DNA of 64,000 nt from Candidatus Krumholzibacteriota bacterium (GTDB taxonomy: Bacteria > Krumholzibacteriota > Krumholzibacteriia > JAJRXK01), in assembly GCA_024276305.1 (NCBI GenBank), contig JAJRXK010000051.1, forward strand, positions 1 through 64,000, in the 5' to 3' direction. Below, in pieces: positions 36,019 through 44,801 of the stretch. Every line of letters begins with the position of its first letter. The stretch's first letter is position 1. The notes beneath the pieces were generated by a model. That model had not been told where the DNA came from. It ran no database searches and worked only from the letters and a program-made list of their open reading frames with translations. Both the position numbers and the translations under genes were made by a program.

Positions 36019-37020
36019 ATGCCTAGAATTGCGATCAACGGATTCGGCCGGATCGGCCGCAGCGTATTCCGTATCCTGAGCCAGCGTGAGGAATTCGAGG
36101 TCGTGGCGATCAACGACATCGGTCCGGACGAGAGCCTGGCCTACCTCTTCAAGTACGACACGGTGATGGGCACCTATCCCGGGCCGGTGCGGCTCGAAGA
36201 TGGTCGGCTCCATGCCGGGAATCAGTCTCCGATGATGACCGCGGTCCGGAATCCGGAAGACCTGCCCTGGGCGGAGAACGACATCGACGTGGTGATCGAG
36301 TCCACGGGAATCTTCCGCACCCGCCAGCAGCTCGAGAAGCACTTCGCAGCGGGGGCCAACAAGGTTCTCCTGACCGTCCCGGCCAAGGATCCCATCGATG
36401 CGACCATCGTCCTCGGAGTCAATGACGAACAGTTGGCCGCCGAGCACCGCATCGTCAGCAACGCTTCGTGCACCACGAACTGTCTGGCTCCGGTGGCCAA
36501 GGTTCTGCACGACAGTTTCGGAATCGTGAAGGGGGTCATGACCACTGTCCATGCCTACACCAACGATCAGCGTTTGGCAGATGTGCCACACAAGGATCTC
36601 AGACGCAGTCGAGCCGCGGCGGAGAACATCATTCCCACCACCACCGGGGCCGCCAAAGCGGTGGGGATCGTGCTTCCCGAGCTAGAGGGCCGCCTCGACG
36701 GGATGGCCATGCGGGTTCCGGTTCCCGACGGGAGCGTTGTGGATCTCGTGGCGATGCTCGAGAAGGATCCGAGTGTGGAGGAGATCAATGCTGCGGTCGA
36801 AGAGGCAGCGAATGGCCCGATGCGCGACATTCTGGAGTACTGTACCGAACCGGTGGTCTCGAGCGACATCATCGGCAACCGTCACTCGAGTATCTTCGAC
36901 TCGTTGGTGACCCAAGTCGGAGAACGCAGCATGGTACGGATCCTGAGTTGGTATGACAACGAATGGGGTTATAGCAACCGAGTCGTGGACCTCGCCCTTC
37001 GTCTGGCGGAGATTCGCTGA
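36019..37020 (+). CDS. gap: Glyceraldehyde-3-phosphate dehydrogenase, canonical
   Basis: This enzyme oxidises and phosphorylates glyceraldehyde 3-phosphate in glycolysis. The 333-residue product has INGFGRIGRSVFR, AINDIG, the active-site NASCTTNC, HAYTNDQRL and WYDNEWGYSNR, all canonical for the NAD-dependent enzyme. GAAGGAG precedes the ATG at 36019. It follows the divergent paralog directly and is itself followed by a hairpin terminator. The next gene, glucan phosphorylase, is also a glycolytic feeder. Confidence 0.97.
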   Translation: MPRIAINGFGRIGRSVFRILSQREEFEVVAINDIGPDESLAYLFKYDTVMGTYPGPVRLEDGRLHAGNQSPMMTAVRNPEDLPWAENDIDVVIESTGIFRTRQQLEKHFAAGANKVLLTVPAKDPIDATIVLGVNDEQLAAEHRIVSNASCTTNCLAPVAKVLHDSFGIVKGVMTTVHAYTNDQRLADVPHKDLRRSRAAAENIIPTTTGAAKAVGIVLPELEGRLDGMAMRVPVPDGSVVDLVAMLEKDPSVEEINAAVEEAANGPMRDILEYCTEPVVSSDIIGNRHSSIFDSLVTQVGERSMVRILSWYDNEWGYSNRVVDLALRLAEIR

Positions 37021-37023
37021 TTC

Positions 37024-37046
37024 GCGTCGGATCGGCGCTCGTTTTT
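37024..37046 (+). terminator. hairpin terminator after the GAPDH pair
   Basis: GCGTCG (37024-37029) pairs with CGGCGC (37033-37038) over the loop GAT, with one G-U pair, and is followed by TCG and TTTTT (37042-37046). The stem is short, so read-through into glgP is possible. Confidence 0.5.
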
Positions 37047-37074
37047 CTCAGCCCTCGTCTATGGTGGTTTGACC

Positions 37075-39252
37075 ATGAACATCCCTTGTCTGCGCGTGGC
37101 AGATATCGAGGTTCCTGCGATGGTGGGTGGGCTCTACGAGCTCGCGTACAATTTCTGGTGGTCCTGGAACCCGAGGGCCCGGAGACTCTTCGATTCCATC
37201 GACTCCAAGGCCTGGAACGAGTATCGCAACCCGGTCGAGTTGCTCATCAATCTGGATCGCGCGCGTTGGGAGGTGATTCTCCAGAGTGAGACCTTGCTGG
37301 AGACCTACAACTCCGTGATGAGGGAGTTTCGGTCCTACTGTGACGACACTCAGGACACCTGGTTCGCACGGCATCACGGCGATCACAGTGATCGTACCAT
37401 CGCCTATTTCTCCAGCGAGTACGGGCTGAACGAATGCTTCAACATCTACTCGGGGGGACTCGGAGTCCTGAGCGGAGATCACTGCAAGGCGGCGAGTGAT
37501 CTGGGGCTGCCCTTCGTAGCGGTGGGGTTGCTCTATCGACGGGGCTACTTTCGGCAGGCGGTCGATGCCGACGGGCGTCAGCAGCACATCTATCCGATCT
37601 ACGATTTCACACGACTCCCGGTGCGACCGGTGGCCGGTCCCGCACAGGCCCCGGTGGTCGTCGAAGTGGACTTCCCCGACCGGAAAGTCCGAGCCAAGGT
37701 GTGGGTGGCTCAGGTGGGACGGGTACCCCTTCTGCTTCTCGACACGGATCTGCCGCAGAATCATCCTGCTGACCGTCCCATCACCAGTCAGCTCTACGTG
37801 CGGGGACGCGAGATGCGTTTGGTTCAGGAACGGTTGCTCGGCGTAGGGGGGGTGAAGGCCCTGCGAGCTCTGAGCATCGATCCGTCGGTGTGGCACATCA
37901 ACGAAGGACATTCGGCCTTCCTCCAACTCGAGCGTCTGCGAGAGCTGGCCTCGGCCGAGGGTCGTCATCTGCCGGAGCATTTCGATCGGGTCCGTCAGGA
38001 CTCCATCTTCACGACCCACACTCCGGTTCCGGCGGGCAACGAGCAGTTCGATCCGGCGTTGGTGCAGAAGTACTTCGAAACGGACTGCGCGCAAATGCAG
38101 ATGTCCACCGAAGAATTGATGTCTCTGGGCAGTGCAGAACCGGGGGTCGAACGACCCGATTCCTACAACCTGACCGCCTTGGCCATTCGCACCACTTCTC
38201 GAGTCAATGGAGTCAGCAAGCTCCACGCTCGCGTGAGCCAGGAGATGTGGAGCGGGGTGTTGGCCGAATGCGGAGGATCGAAGGAAGTAGCCGCGGTCAC
38301 CAATGGAGTCCACACCGCGACTTGGCTCGGGCCCGAACTCCTCGAACTCTACAACCGTCACCTCGGTTTCCGTTGGCGGGAGGAGATGGACGAGTTCCGG
38401 AGTTTCGATCAGGTCCTCGAATTGGACGGGGCTCGAGTGTGGGCGGCCCACGAAGCGCAGAAGGAGCGGTTGGGTCGGATGCTGCGGCGTTCCCTGGGAG
38501 TGCAGCTGGCGAGGCACGGATGTTCCCCGGACGAGCTGAGGCATGCGGCCAACGCCTTTGATCCTCACGCGCTGACCATTGGCTTCGCCCGGCGCTTCGC
38601 GACCTACAAGCGTGCGTCCTTGGTCTTCAGCGACATGCAGCGAGTGCGGACGATCCTCGAGTCGACGGACCGACCGGTGCAGATCATCCTTGCCGGGAAG
38701 GCGCATCCCGCGGATCACCCGGGACAGGAATTGATCCAGAGCATCTACCAGCTCAGCCAGACCGGGGTGCTGGAGGGACGGATCTTCTTTCTCGAGGACT
38801 ACGACATGCGGATCGGACGTCTGATGGTGCAAGGCGTCGATGTGTGGTTGAACACCCCGCTGCGCCCCATGGAAGCCAGCGGGACCAGTGGGCAGAAGGC
38901 GGGAGCCAACGGTGTGCTCAACTTCAGCATTCTCGACGGCTGGTGGCCCGAGGCCTACGACGGTCTCTGCGGCTGGGCGATCGGGGACGAAGACGGGCCC
39001 GAGGATCCGGAATTGCGCGATCAACAGGATGCCGAGTTGCTCTACGCCACCTTGGAGGAAGAGATCGTTCCTCTCTTCTATCGGCGCAACGAAGCGGGAC
39101 TTCCCGAGGAGTGGGTGATGCGCATGAAGCATGCGATGGCGCGGATCACTCCTCGCTTCTCGGCCTCCCGGATGGTGGAGGACTACGTGGAGTGGGGCTA
39201 TCGTCCAGCCATGGAGGCGAGCGAGGTGGGGAGCGGACCCGGAGTCGGATGA
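37075..39252 (+). CDS. glgP: Alpha-glucan (glycogen/maltodextrin) phosphorylase
   Basis: GlgP releases glucose 1-phosphate from alpha-1,4-glucans with pyridoxal phosphate. The 725-residue product belongs to the shorter Thermotoga-type class with the N-terminal NFWWSWNPRARRLF segment. It shows SSEYGLNECFNIYSGGLG, HINEGHSAF, FTTHTPVPAGNEQF, GFARRFATYKRA and the PLP lysine in EASGTSGQKAGANG. That last motif has Gln-Lys and Ala-Gly-Ala where GMKAALNG is commoner, but the lysine is kept. The start ATG has only a weak GGTGG nearby. It overlaps the next gene by 4 bp. Confidence 0.95.
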   Translation: MNIPCLRVADIEVPAMVGGLYELAYNFWWSWNPRARRLFDSIDSKAWNEYRNPVELLINLDRARWEVILQSETLLETYNSVMREFRSYCDDTQDTWFARHHGDHSDRTIAYFSSEYGLNECFNIYSGGLGVLSGDHCKAASDLGLPFVAVGLLYRRGYFRQAVDADGRQQHIYPIYDFTRLPVRPVAGPAQAPVVVEVDFPDRKVRAKVWVAQVGRVPLLLLDTDLPQNHPADRPITSQLYVRGREMRLVQERLLGVGGVKALRALSIDPSVWHINEGHSAFLQLERLRELASAEGRHLPEHFDRVRQDSIFTTHTPVPAGNEQFDPALVQKYFETDCAQMQMSTEELMSLGSAEPGVERPDSYNLTALAIRTTSRVNGVSKLHARVSQEMWSGVLAECGGSKEVAAVTNGVHTATWLGPELLELYNRHLGFRWREEMDEFRSFDQVLELDGARVWAAHEAQKERLGRMLRRSLGVQLARHGCSPDELRHAANAFDPHALTIGFARRFATYKRASLVFSDMQRVRTILESTDRPVQIILAGKAHPADHPGQELIQSIYQLSQTGVLEGRIFFLEDYDMRIGRLMVQGVDVWLNTPLRPMEASGTSGQKAGANGVLNFSILDGWWPEAYDGLCGWAIGDEDGPEDPELRDQQDAELLYATLEEEIVPLFYRRNEAGLPEEWVMRMKHAMARITPRFSASRMVEDYVEWGYRPAMEASEVGSGPGVG

Positions 39253-40526
39253 GACTCCCTCCCTCCATCCTCTCTCTCGCCATCGGACTCGCGGCCGGGA
39301 TGGCCCTCGGCGCTGAGGCGGGCCGAGCCGAGGAGGGCCCGCGTCCGGTTTCGGTCTGGACCCGGGACCGGGTGGTGTCGGTCCTCCACGGACGATGGAG
39401 TCGGTTGCGCACTCCGCATTTCCGGGTGTTCACGGATCGTGGCGCGTCCCTCGACGCAGTGGAACTCCGCGGCCTCGAAGCCGATTTCCGGGATATTTCG
39501 GAGCAGTTGAAACTCCTCTCCTCCGCTCTCGATTCGCTGCGGCAGCATCCCATCCTGCTCTTCTACACGCAGCGTTCGGAAGTCGTCGGTCGGTTGGCGG
39601 GAATGCCCGCCGAAGGGGTGTCCTTTCCCGAGTTCGGGATCATCGTGACGGCACGTTTGCCCCACGCCCATGAGGTCGCCCACATTCTGGCCTATGCGGC
39701 CACCGGTTCCGGAGAGGCTCGGACCGCTCCCATTCTTCAGGAGGGCCTCGCCACTTGGCTCGGGGGCACAGTGGACGCCTCTCCGGAGGTGGAACTGGCG
39801 GCGGGCTTGAAGGCGGTCCGGTCCCGGGGGATCGATCTGCGAGAGTTCCTGACTCCTCGCGCCTTTCACGAATCGTCTCTCGACCAGCATGATCGCTATG
39901 CGATCGCGGCTCTCTTCTGCGATTTCCTGATCGAGAGCTACGGGTGGGCCGACCTGCGGGGGCTCTACCACTTGCTCGCCGCGGATGCGCGAGAGCTCGA
40001 ACGGCGCCCGGCCGGGGCCGTGGCTCTCCAATTCGAAGGGTGGACCGGTCGGTCCTGGGACCGGCTCGTCGGAGAATTCCGGCGGTGGAGTTGGAGTGTG
40101 CAGCGGGGAGGCATCCGCATCGAGGAGGGGGAGTTCGAGGCCTCCGGGGTGAGGAGAGAGGGAGACCTCGAAGTGGGTTGGGGTTGGGAGGACGGCGATC
40201 TCGTGGTCGACTTCCGCTCTCTGGAGGGTTGGGCGGTGGATGCGGAGATGCTCTGGGGTCCCCTGCTCACCTCTCCGGTGGACGTGGATGCGGAGCAGCC
40301 CGCCTGGCGAAGGTGGGGACTCCGGGTGCGACCCGAGGGGGCCGAGCTCACCGACCACCGAAGACGCCGGAGTCTGGCGGTGTCGATCGAGACTCCGGAC
40401 TCTCCCGAGCGATGGCGATTGCGTCTGGATTCTGAGGTTCTGGAGGGTGTCGAAGCCCCCGAAGATGTCCTTCTCTTCGTCACTCCACGCTTCGATCCCG
40501 GGATCAGTGCCGAGAGAGACGACTGA
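39249..40526 (+). CDS. Exported gluzincin-like (peptidase MA) zinc protease
   Basis: The 425-residue product has a signal peptide (LSLAIGLAAGMALG) and a zinc site HEVAH (H141, E142, H145) with the third ligand Glu 20 residues on (EGLATWL, E165), the gluzincin pattern. FRVFTDRG before it and YAIAALFCDFLIESYGW after it are the usual flanks of DUF2268/peptidase-MA-like proteins. The C-terminal ~140 residues look beta-rich without a recognised family. The ATGA overlap with glgP suggests co-transcription although no functional link is evident. Confidence 0.8.
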   Translation: MRLPPSILSLAIGLAAGMALGAEAGRAEEGPRPVSVWTRDRVVSVLHGRWSRLRTPHFRVFTDRGASLDAVELRGLEADFRDISEQLKLLSSALDSLRQHPILLFYTQRSEVVGRLAGMPAEGVSFPEFGIIVTARLPHAHEVAHILAYAATGSGEARTAPILQEGLATWLGGTVDASPEVELAAGLKAVRSRGIDLREFLTPRAFHESSLDQHDRYAIAALFCDFLIESYGWADLRGLYHLLAADARELERRPAGAVALQFEGWTGRSWDRLVGEFRRWSWSVQRGGIRIEEGEFEASGVRREGDLEVGWGWEDGDLVVDFRSLEGWAVDAEMLWGPLLTSPVDVDAEQPAWRRWGLRVRPEGAELTDHRRRRSLAVSIETPDSPERWRLRLDSEVLEGVEAPEDVLLFVTPRFDPGISAERDD

Positions 40527-40534
40527 CCGGCGGA

Positions 40535-41407
40535 TCAGGACCTTCGAGCTCGGTCCACATCTTCATGGTACACGCGTTGGAGGCGGCGGGTGATCGGTCC
40601 GGGCTGTCCGTCGGCGACCGTCGAGTTGTCGATGCCGATCACCGGTACGATCTCCTTGATCGAAGCGGTGAGAAACACTTCGTCTGCGATGAGCAAGTCC
40701 CGCAATTCGAATCCCACTTCGTCGACCGCGAGTCCCTCCCCACGGCAGAGTTCGAGAACCGTGTCGCGGGTGATCCCCGGGAGCAAGCCCAGCCTCGTCG
40801 ACGGAGTCCGAAGTCGGCCCTCGTGGACCAAGAAGACATTGCTGGCGGATCCCTCGAGTACCTTTTGCTGGCGATTGAAGAGGATCGCCTCTTCGAATCC
40901 GCTGCTCAGCGCGAAGCGCTGGGCCATGACCGAGGGCAGGTAATTGAGGGACTTGATGAGGGGGAAGTTGCCGCGCGCGAAGCTGTTCTGGAGAGTCAGC
41001 ACGCGAACTCCCCGCTCCTGCATCGTGGCCACCGTGGAGTCGACGGCCTGCGCGGTGATGAAGACCACGGGATGCACTTCCTCGGGATGGCTCCGGCGCG
41101 GGTCGGTGTCGGGGTCGCCACCTCGCGAGATCTGGGTGCGAACCCGGGCGTCCACCTCCTTCAATTGGTTGGCCTCGAGGAGCTCTTCGATCCGTGCCCG
41201 CCAGAGATCCGCATCGCGGTCGAAGGGGAGTTGGAGCAGTTCGGCCTCTCGCTCGAGGCGGTCGAGGTGTTCGTCGAAACGATAGAGGAAGCCCTCGTAG
41301 CTGCGCAGAGTGTCGAAAATCCCATCTCCGTAGAGATAGGCCGCGTCGAAGGGGGAGACTCGGGCCGCTCGCGCTTCGATGAGTTCTCCGTCGAGATGGA
41401 CGATCAA
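40535..41407 (-). CDS. pabC: Class IV aminotransferase, probable aminodeoxychorismate lyase PabC
   Basis: Fold-type IV PLP enzyme of 290 residues with FDAAYLYGDGIFDTLR, the PLP lysine in PLIKSLNYLPSV, EAILFNRQQKVLEGSASNVFLV and ELLIADEVFLT-type late motifs. Branched-chain and D-amino-acid aminotransferases share this fold, but the 4-bp overlap with pabB points to aminodeoxychorismate lyase, which makes p-aminobenzoate for folate. The start is a TTG inside the pabB stop with AAGGAG upstream. It is the last gene on this strand before the convergent peptidase gene. Confidence 0.9.
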   Translation of the reverse strand: MIVHLDGELIEARAARVSPFDAAYLYGDGIFDTLRSYEGFLYRFDEHLDRLEREAELLQLPFDRDADLWRARIEELLEANQLKEVDARVRTQISRGGDPDTDPRRSHPEEVHPVVFITAQAVDSTVATMQERGVRVLTLQNSFARGNFPLIKSLNYLPSVMAQRFALSSGFEEAILFNRQQKVLEGSASNVFLVHEGRLRTPSTRLGLLPGITRDTVLELCRGEGLAVDEVGFELRDLLIADEVFLTASIKEIVPVIGIDNSTVADGQPGPITRRLQRVYHEDVDRARRS

Positions 41408-42816
41408 GACACCGACTCCTTGGAGTGGAGGGCGTCCCCACTCGAGCTCGCACGAGTCGCCTCTTGGAGCGACTCGAAGAAGGACGCAGACTTCCACTGC
41501 ATTTCTTCGTATTCCCGCGCCGGGTCCGAATCGAGGACGATCCCCCCGCCGCAGCCGAAGTGGACGCGGTGATCCTGCCATATGGCGGTGCGGATGGCGA
41601 TGTTCCAGTCGGCATTTCCCAAGATGTCCACGTAACCGATGCTCCCGGTGTAGGGTCCGCGCTCCTCGGCTTCGACTTCGGCGATGATCTCCATGGTCCG
41701 GCGCTTCGGAGCTCCGGTGATCGAGCCGGCCGGGAAGAGGTCGGCCAGAACGCGCCCGCGCGAGGCGTCGTCGACTCGTGCGCGGATGGAGCTGATCAGG
41801 TGAACGAGCCCCCGCAGGTGGATGGGTTTGGCGAAGTCCGCAACCTCCACCGAGCCGTAGCGAGCGCTTCGGCCCAGGTCGTTGCGGCAGAGGTCTACGA
41901 TCATCACGTGTTCGGCCCGGTCCTTCTGGCTGGCGAGAAGGTGGGATTCGGCCCCAGCTCCGGCGGGCCAGGTTCCCTTGATGGGGGCGGTCTCGGCCCG
42001 TTCCCCCCGCATGCGAAGGAGGAGCTCGGGGCTGTGGCAGCTGATCGCAGCCCGTTCGTGGCGCAGGAAGGCGGAGAAGCAGACGGGATTGTTCCGACTT
42101 TCGTGCCGGTAGGCCAAGAAGGGATCGAGGTCGCTGCGGGCGCTGGCGAAGCCGGTCAGGTTGACCTGATAGCTCTCCCCGGACCGCAGATGCGACTGAA
42201 TGGTCTCCACCGCCGCTCGGTGCCAATCAGCATCGATGCCCTCGACCGCTCCGGTCCGGACCGAAACTCCGGATTCGCACTTCCTCCTTGCCTTCAATTC
42301 CTCGGCCGCCTCTTCCCACCGCTGCGGCAGGTCCACTGGATCCGAGTCGAAGAGAGGGGATTCGGCGACCACCAGGAGCGGTAGGTCGAGGTGGGGACCG
42401 AAGACCAATGCGCGGTCGTAAGCGCCGAGCCAGATGTCCTCGAGGTCGAAACGGGAGTGGCCGCTCCGCCTCAGACCGCGTCGCAGGTGGGTCGCCTCGT
42501 AGCCGAAGTAGCCCGCCAGTCCGCAGAATGCGGGAGTGGTGGTCGGGTGGTCTCTTCGGGGCTGGGCCGCGAAGATCGTCTCGATCAGGTCGCGGTCCGG
42601 ATCGAGGAAGAGAGGGGGAACCTTCCCGGTGGGTTGTCGGCGGCCGTCGCGGTCCTGACGGAGGATCCAGCGGGGAGAGGTGAGGAGGGCGCTGCAGGCG
42701 CGCCCTCGCCACTCGCGTCCTCCCTCGAGGAGCAGACATCCGGGCGCCGAGGCCCAGGCTTCCACTGCGAGGGCGGGGTCGAGGTCGAGGGGTGCAGAAT
42801 GGAGCTGGGACATCAT
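41404..42816 (-). CDS. pabB: Aminodeoxychorismate synthase component I, PabB
   Basis: PabB aminates chorismate for folate synthesis. The 470-residue product has the chorismate-binding domain with PIKGTWP (the active-site Lys that separates PabB from TrpE's PIAGT), DLCRNDLGR, VHLISSI, GSITGAPKRRTMEII and GPYTGSIGY. The glutaminase partner PabA is not in the window. Start codons 42816 and 42813 are adjacent Mets; no clear ribosome site is seen. It is followed by pabC with a 4-bp overlap. Confidence 0.95.
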   Translation of the reverse strand: MMSQLHSAPLDLDPALAVEAWASAPGCLLLEGGREWRGRACSALLTSPRWILRQDRDGRRQPTGKVPPLFLDPDRDLIETIFAAQPRRDHPTTTPAFCGLAGYFGYEATHLRRGLRRSGHSRFDLEDIWLGAYDRALVFGPHLDLPLLVVAESPLFDSDPVDLPQRWEEAAEELKARRKCESGVSVRTGAVEGIDADWHRAAVETIQSHLRSGESYQVNLTGFASARSDLDPFLAYRHESRNNPVCFSAFLRHERAAISCHSPELLLRMRGERAETAPIKGTWPAGAGAESHLLASQKDRAEHVMIVDLCRNDLGRSARYGSVEVADFAKPIHLRGLVHLISSIRARVDDASRGRVLADLFPAGSITGAPKRRTMEIIAEVEAEERGPYTGSIGYVDILGNADWNIAIRTAIWQDHRVHFGCGGGIVLDSDPAREYEEMQWKSASFFESLQEATRASSSGDALHSKESVS

Positions 42817-42894
42817 GGACGAGGGCGGGGGATCCCGGATGGATCCAGCCCGCCCCCAGGGAGCTTAGACTCCGCCCCGATGTGGCGCCAGCCC

Positions 42895-43707
42895 CTAACC
42901 CAGCAAGCTGTCCGAGGTCGGTGGGGGCACGGGGGTGGTGGAGAAGATGTCCTCGTTCAGGAGAATCTGTTTGGCCCGGACGATCCGCCCCAGTTCCTCG
43001 GCCAGATCCATGCTTTCGCCGGCCAGGCTCATGGTGTGGCGAGTTGCTTCCGCCGCGGCGTCCAAGTCGACGAGAGCTGCCGCGATCGCGCATTCGATGA
43101 GTTTGGCGGAGACCTCGGCATTCGCCTCCTGCTCGAGGACCCGGCGGCAGCGTTCGGTCGCCGCGTCGATCTGCTTCTGGGCGAGCTCCACGTCGGCGAG
43201 ATTGAGCTCGGCTGCGATATAGCCCGGGCGCATGCGGAGGGCGGCTTCGAAGCTCTGCCGGGCCTGCTCCCACTCGCGGAGCTGGAAGTGGAGGACGCCG
43301 ATGTTGTTGCGGATCTCCGGATCCTGCGGATCGAGCTCTGCGGCCCGCTGGAAATCTTCCAGAGCGCCCACATTGTTGCCACCCTCGAACCTCATCAGTC
43401 CTCGGTTGTACCAGGGGTTCGCGGTGTCGGGAGTCAGTTCGGCGGCGCGGCCGAAGGCGGCTTCGGCCTCTTCCCGCAGCCCCATCGCCGCGCAGATCGC
43501 CCCGAGATTGTTGAACACTTCGGGGATCTGGGGATTGGAGTCGGCGATCTCCCGAAAGGCCTGTAGACCGGCCTCCAGGTCCCCCCTCTCGATACTCTCC
43601 TTGGCTCGAGAGATGGCGTCGACCAGGGCGGTGGAGCCAACATCCTCGGTGAGCTGCATCTCTGTCGCCTCCGCTGAGGTAGGATGGAATTCGGTTCCCT
43701 TGTTCAT
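42895..43707 (-). CDS. Tetratricopeptide repeat protein
   Basis: The 270-residue soluble protein carries about four consecutive TPR units from residue ~35: ALVDAISRAKESIERGDLEAG, NNLGAICAAMGLREEAEAAFGRA, NRGLMRFEGGNNVGALEDFQ, and NNIGVLHFQLREWEQARQSF. A fifth weaker helical segment follows. It has no signal peptide or enzymatic domain. The ATG at 43707 follows GGAGGAGG. It is transcribed away from nuoA and ends 78 bp before pabB on the same strand. Role unknown; TPRs are protein-binding scaffolds. Confidence 0.88.
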   Translation of the reverse strand: MNKGTEFHPTSAEATEMQLTEDVGSTALVDAISRAKESIERGDLEAGLQAFREIADSNPQIPEVFNNLGAICAAMGLREEAEAAFGRAAELTPDTANPWYNRGLMRFEGGNNVGALEDFQRAAELDPQDPEIRNNIGVLHFQLREWEQARQSFEAALRMRPGYIAAELNLADVELAQKQIDAATERCRRVLEQEANAEVSAKLIECAIAAALVDLDAAAEATRHTMSLAGESMDLAEELGRIVRAKQILLNEDIFSTTPVPPPTSDSLLG

Positions 43708-43757
43708 GCGTCTTCCTCCTCCGGATGGCAGCGTGCCTTCCGGCTGACCGGGACCCA

Positions 43758-43773
43758 TACAAGGCCTGTGCCA
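43758..43773 (-). promoter_or_regulatory. sigma-54-like promoter candidate for the TPR gene
   Basis: On the minus strand TGGCAC (43773-43768), five bases, then TTGTA (43762-43758) matches the -24/-12 layout TGGCAC-N5-TTGCA except that the -12 GC is GT. It lies about 50 bp upstream of the ATG. An NtrC-family activator is encoded elsewhere in the window. The off-consensus -12 makes this weak. Confidence 0.25.
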
Positions 43774-43791
43774 GGGTCACAGCATGGGCCG

Positions 43792-43820
43792 TTGACAGGG
43801 TATCGGCTTCTGGTTAGCTT
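43792..43820 (+). promoter_or_regulatory. candidate promoter of the nuo operon
   Basis: A perfect TTGACA (43792-43797), a 17-nt spacer and TAGCTT (43815-43820) lie about 115 bp upstream of nuoA in the 228-bp divergent gap with the TPR gene. It is the best vegetative promoter match in the window. Confidence 0.5.
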
Positions 43821-43935
43821 TCGGCCGCAATTGGGCCGGAGTGGTCGTGGTTGGCCGCTCCCTCTGGGCTCTGGCCGCGCGTGGGGCGGGAGTTCCAGCA
43901 GGTCCGCGTCGCGGTCCTCGTGCTCTCGAGGCATC

Positions 43936-44304
43936 ATGAACGCCTACGTGCCGATTCTTGTAGTGATGACCATTGCGGTGGTCTTCTCGCTTCTGTTCTT
44001 GGTCCTGTCCAAGCTGCTGGGTCCGTCTCGACCGGATCCCGAGAAGCTGACGGCCTACGAGTGCGGGGTTCCGACTCGTGGCTCGACGAATCTTCGCTTC
44101 TACGTGCGATTCTACGTGGTGGCCCTGCTCTTCCTTCTCTTCGACCTCGAGGCGGCGTTCCTCATCCCTTGGGCGGTGAGTTTCCGGAGCTTCGTGGCAG
44201 ACGGGGTCGGCTATTCCATGTTTGCGGCGATGACCGTCTTCTTCGGGCTCCTCGTCGTCGGTCTCGTCTATGAATGGCGCAAGGGGGCTCTCGAATGGGA
44301 GTAG
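43936..44304 (+). CDS. nuoA: NADH-quinone oxidoreductase subunit A
   Basis: The 122-residue membrane subunit has three TM segments and the conserved loop YECGVPTRGSTNLRFYVRFY, whose cysteine lies near the quinone channel, then LFLLFDLEAAFL. It is the first gene of the complex I operon. No strong ribosome site precedes the ATG at 43936. Its end overlaps nuoB by 10 bp. Confidence 0.97.
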   Translation: MNAYVPILVVMTIAVVFSLLFLVLSKLLGPSRPDPEKLTAYECGVPTRGSTNLRFYVRFYVVALLFLLFDLEAAFLIPWAVSFRSFVADGVGYSMFAAMTVFFGLLVVGLVYEWRKGALEWE

Positions 44305-44801
44305 CACTCGAGCATCCGTCGAATTACATCACCACCAAGTTGCGGCAGGCCGTGAATTGGGGGCGGAAGTACTCCCTGTGGCCGATGCCCTACGGGACCG
44401 CGTGCTGCGCCATCGAGTTCATGGGGACGGTGGGGGCCTTCACCGATATTTCCCGTTTCGGGGCAGAAGCGGTGCGTTTCAGCCCCCGCCAGAGCGATCT
44501 GCTCCTGGTCGCCGGGACCATCTCCTACAAGCAGGCTCCGATTCTGAAACGGATCTACGCCCAGATGGCCGAACCCAAGTGGGTGGTGGCGATGGGCGTC
44601 TGTGCGAGTTCGGGGGGATTCTACGACAACTACGGAACGGTGCAGGGGATCGACACGCTGATTCCCACCGACCTCTACGTGGCGGGGTGTCCGCCGACTC
44701 CGGAGAATCTGCTGAGCGCGCTCGTTCAGCTCCAGGAACGGGTGGATCGTGAAGGGCTCGAAGTGTTGAAGGAGCGCCACCGTGACAGCCAAATCGCTTG
44801 A
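44295..44801 (+). CDS. nuoB: NADH-quinone oxidoreductase subunit B
   Basis: NuoB carries cluster N2, the last iron-sulfur centre before quinone. The 168-residue product has all four ligands, C37, C38, C103 and C132, with the same spacing as E. coli NuoB. YGTACCAIEFM, GVCASSGGFYDNY and GCPPTPE are canonical. The ATG at 44295 lies inside the end of nuoA; an in-frame ATG at 44274 would add seven residues. It overlaps nuoCD by 20 bp. Confidence 0.97.
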   Translation: MGVALEHPSNYITTKLRQAVNWGRKYSLWPMPYGTACCAIEFMGTVGAFTDISRFGAEAVRFSPRQSDLLLVAGTISYKQAPILKRIYAQMAEPKWVVAMGVCASSGGFYDNYGTVQGIDTLIPTDLYVAGCPPTPENLLSALVQLQERVDREGLEVLKERHRDSQIA

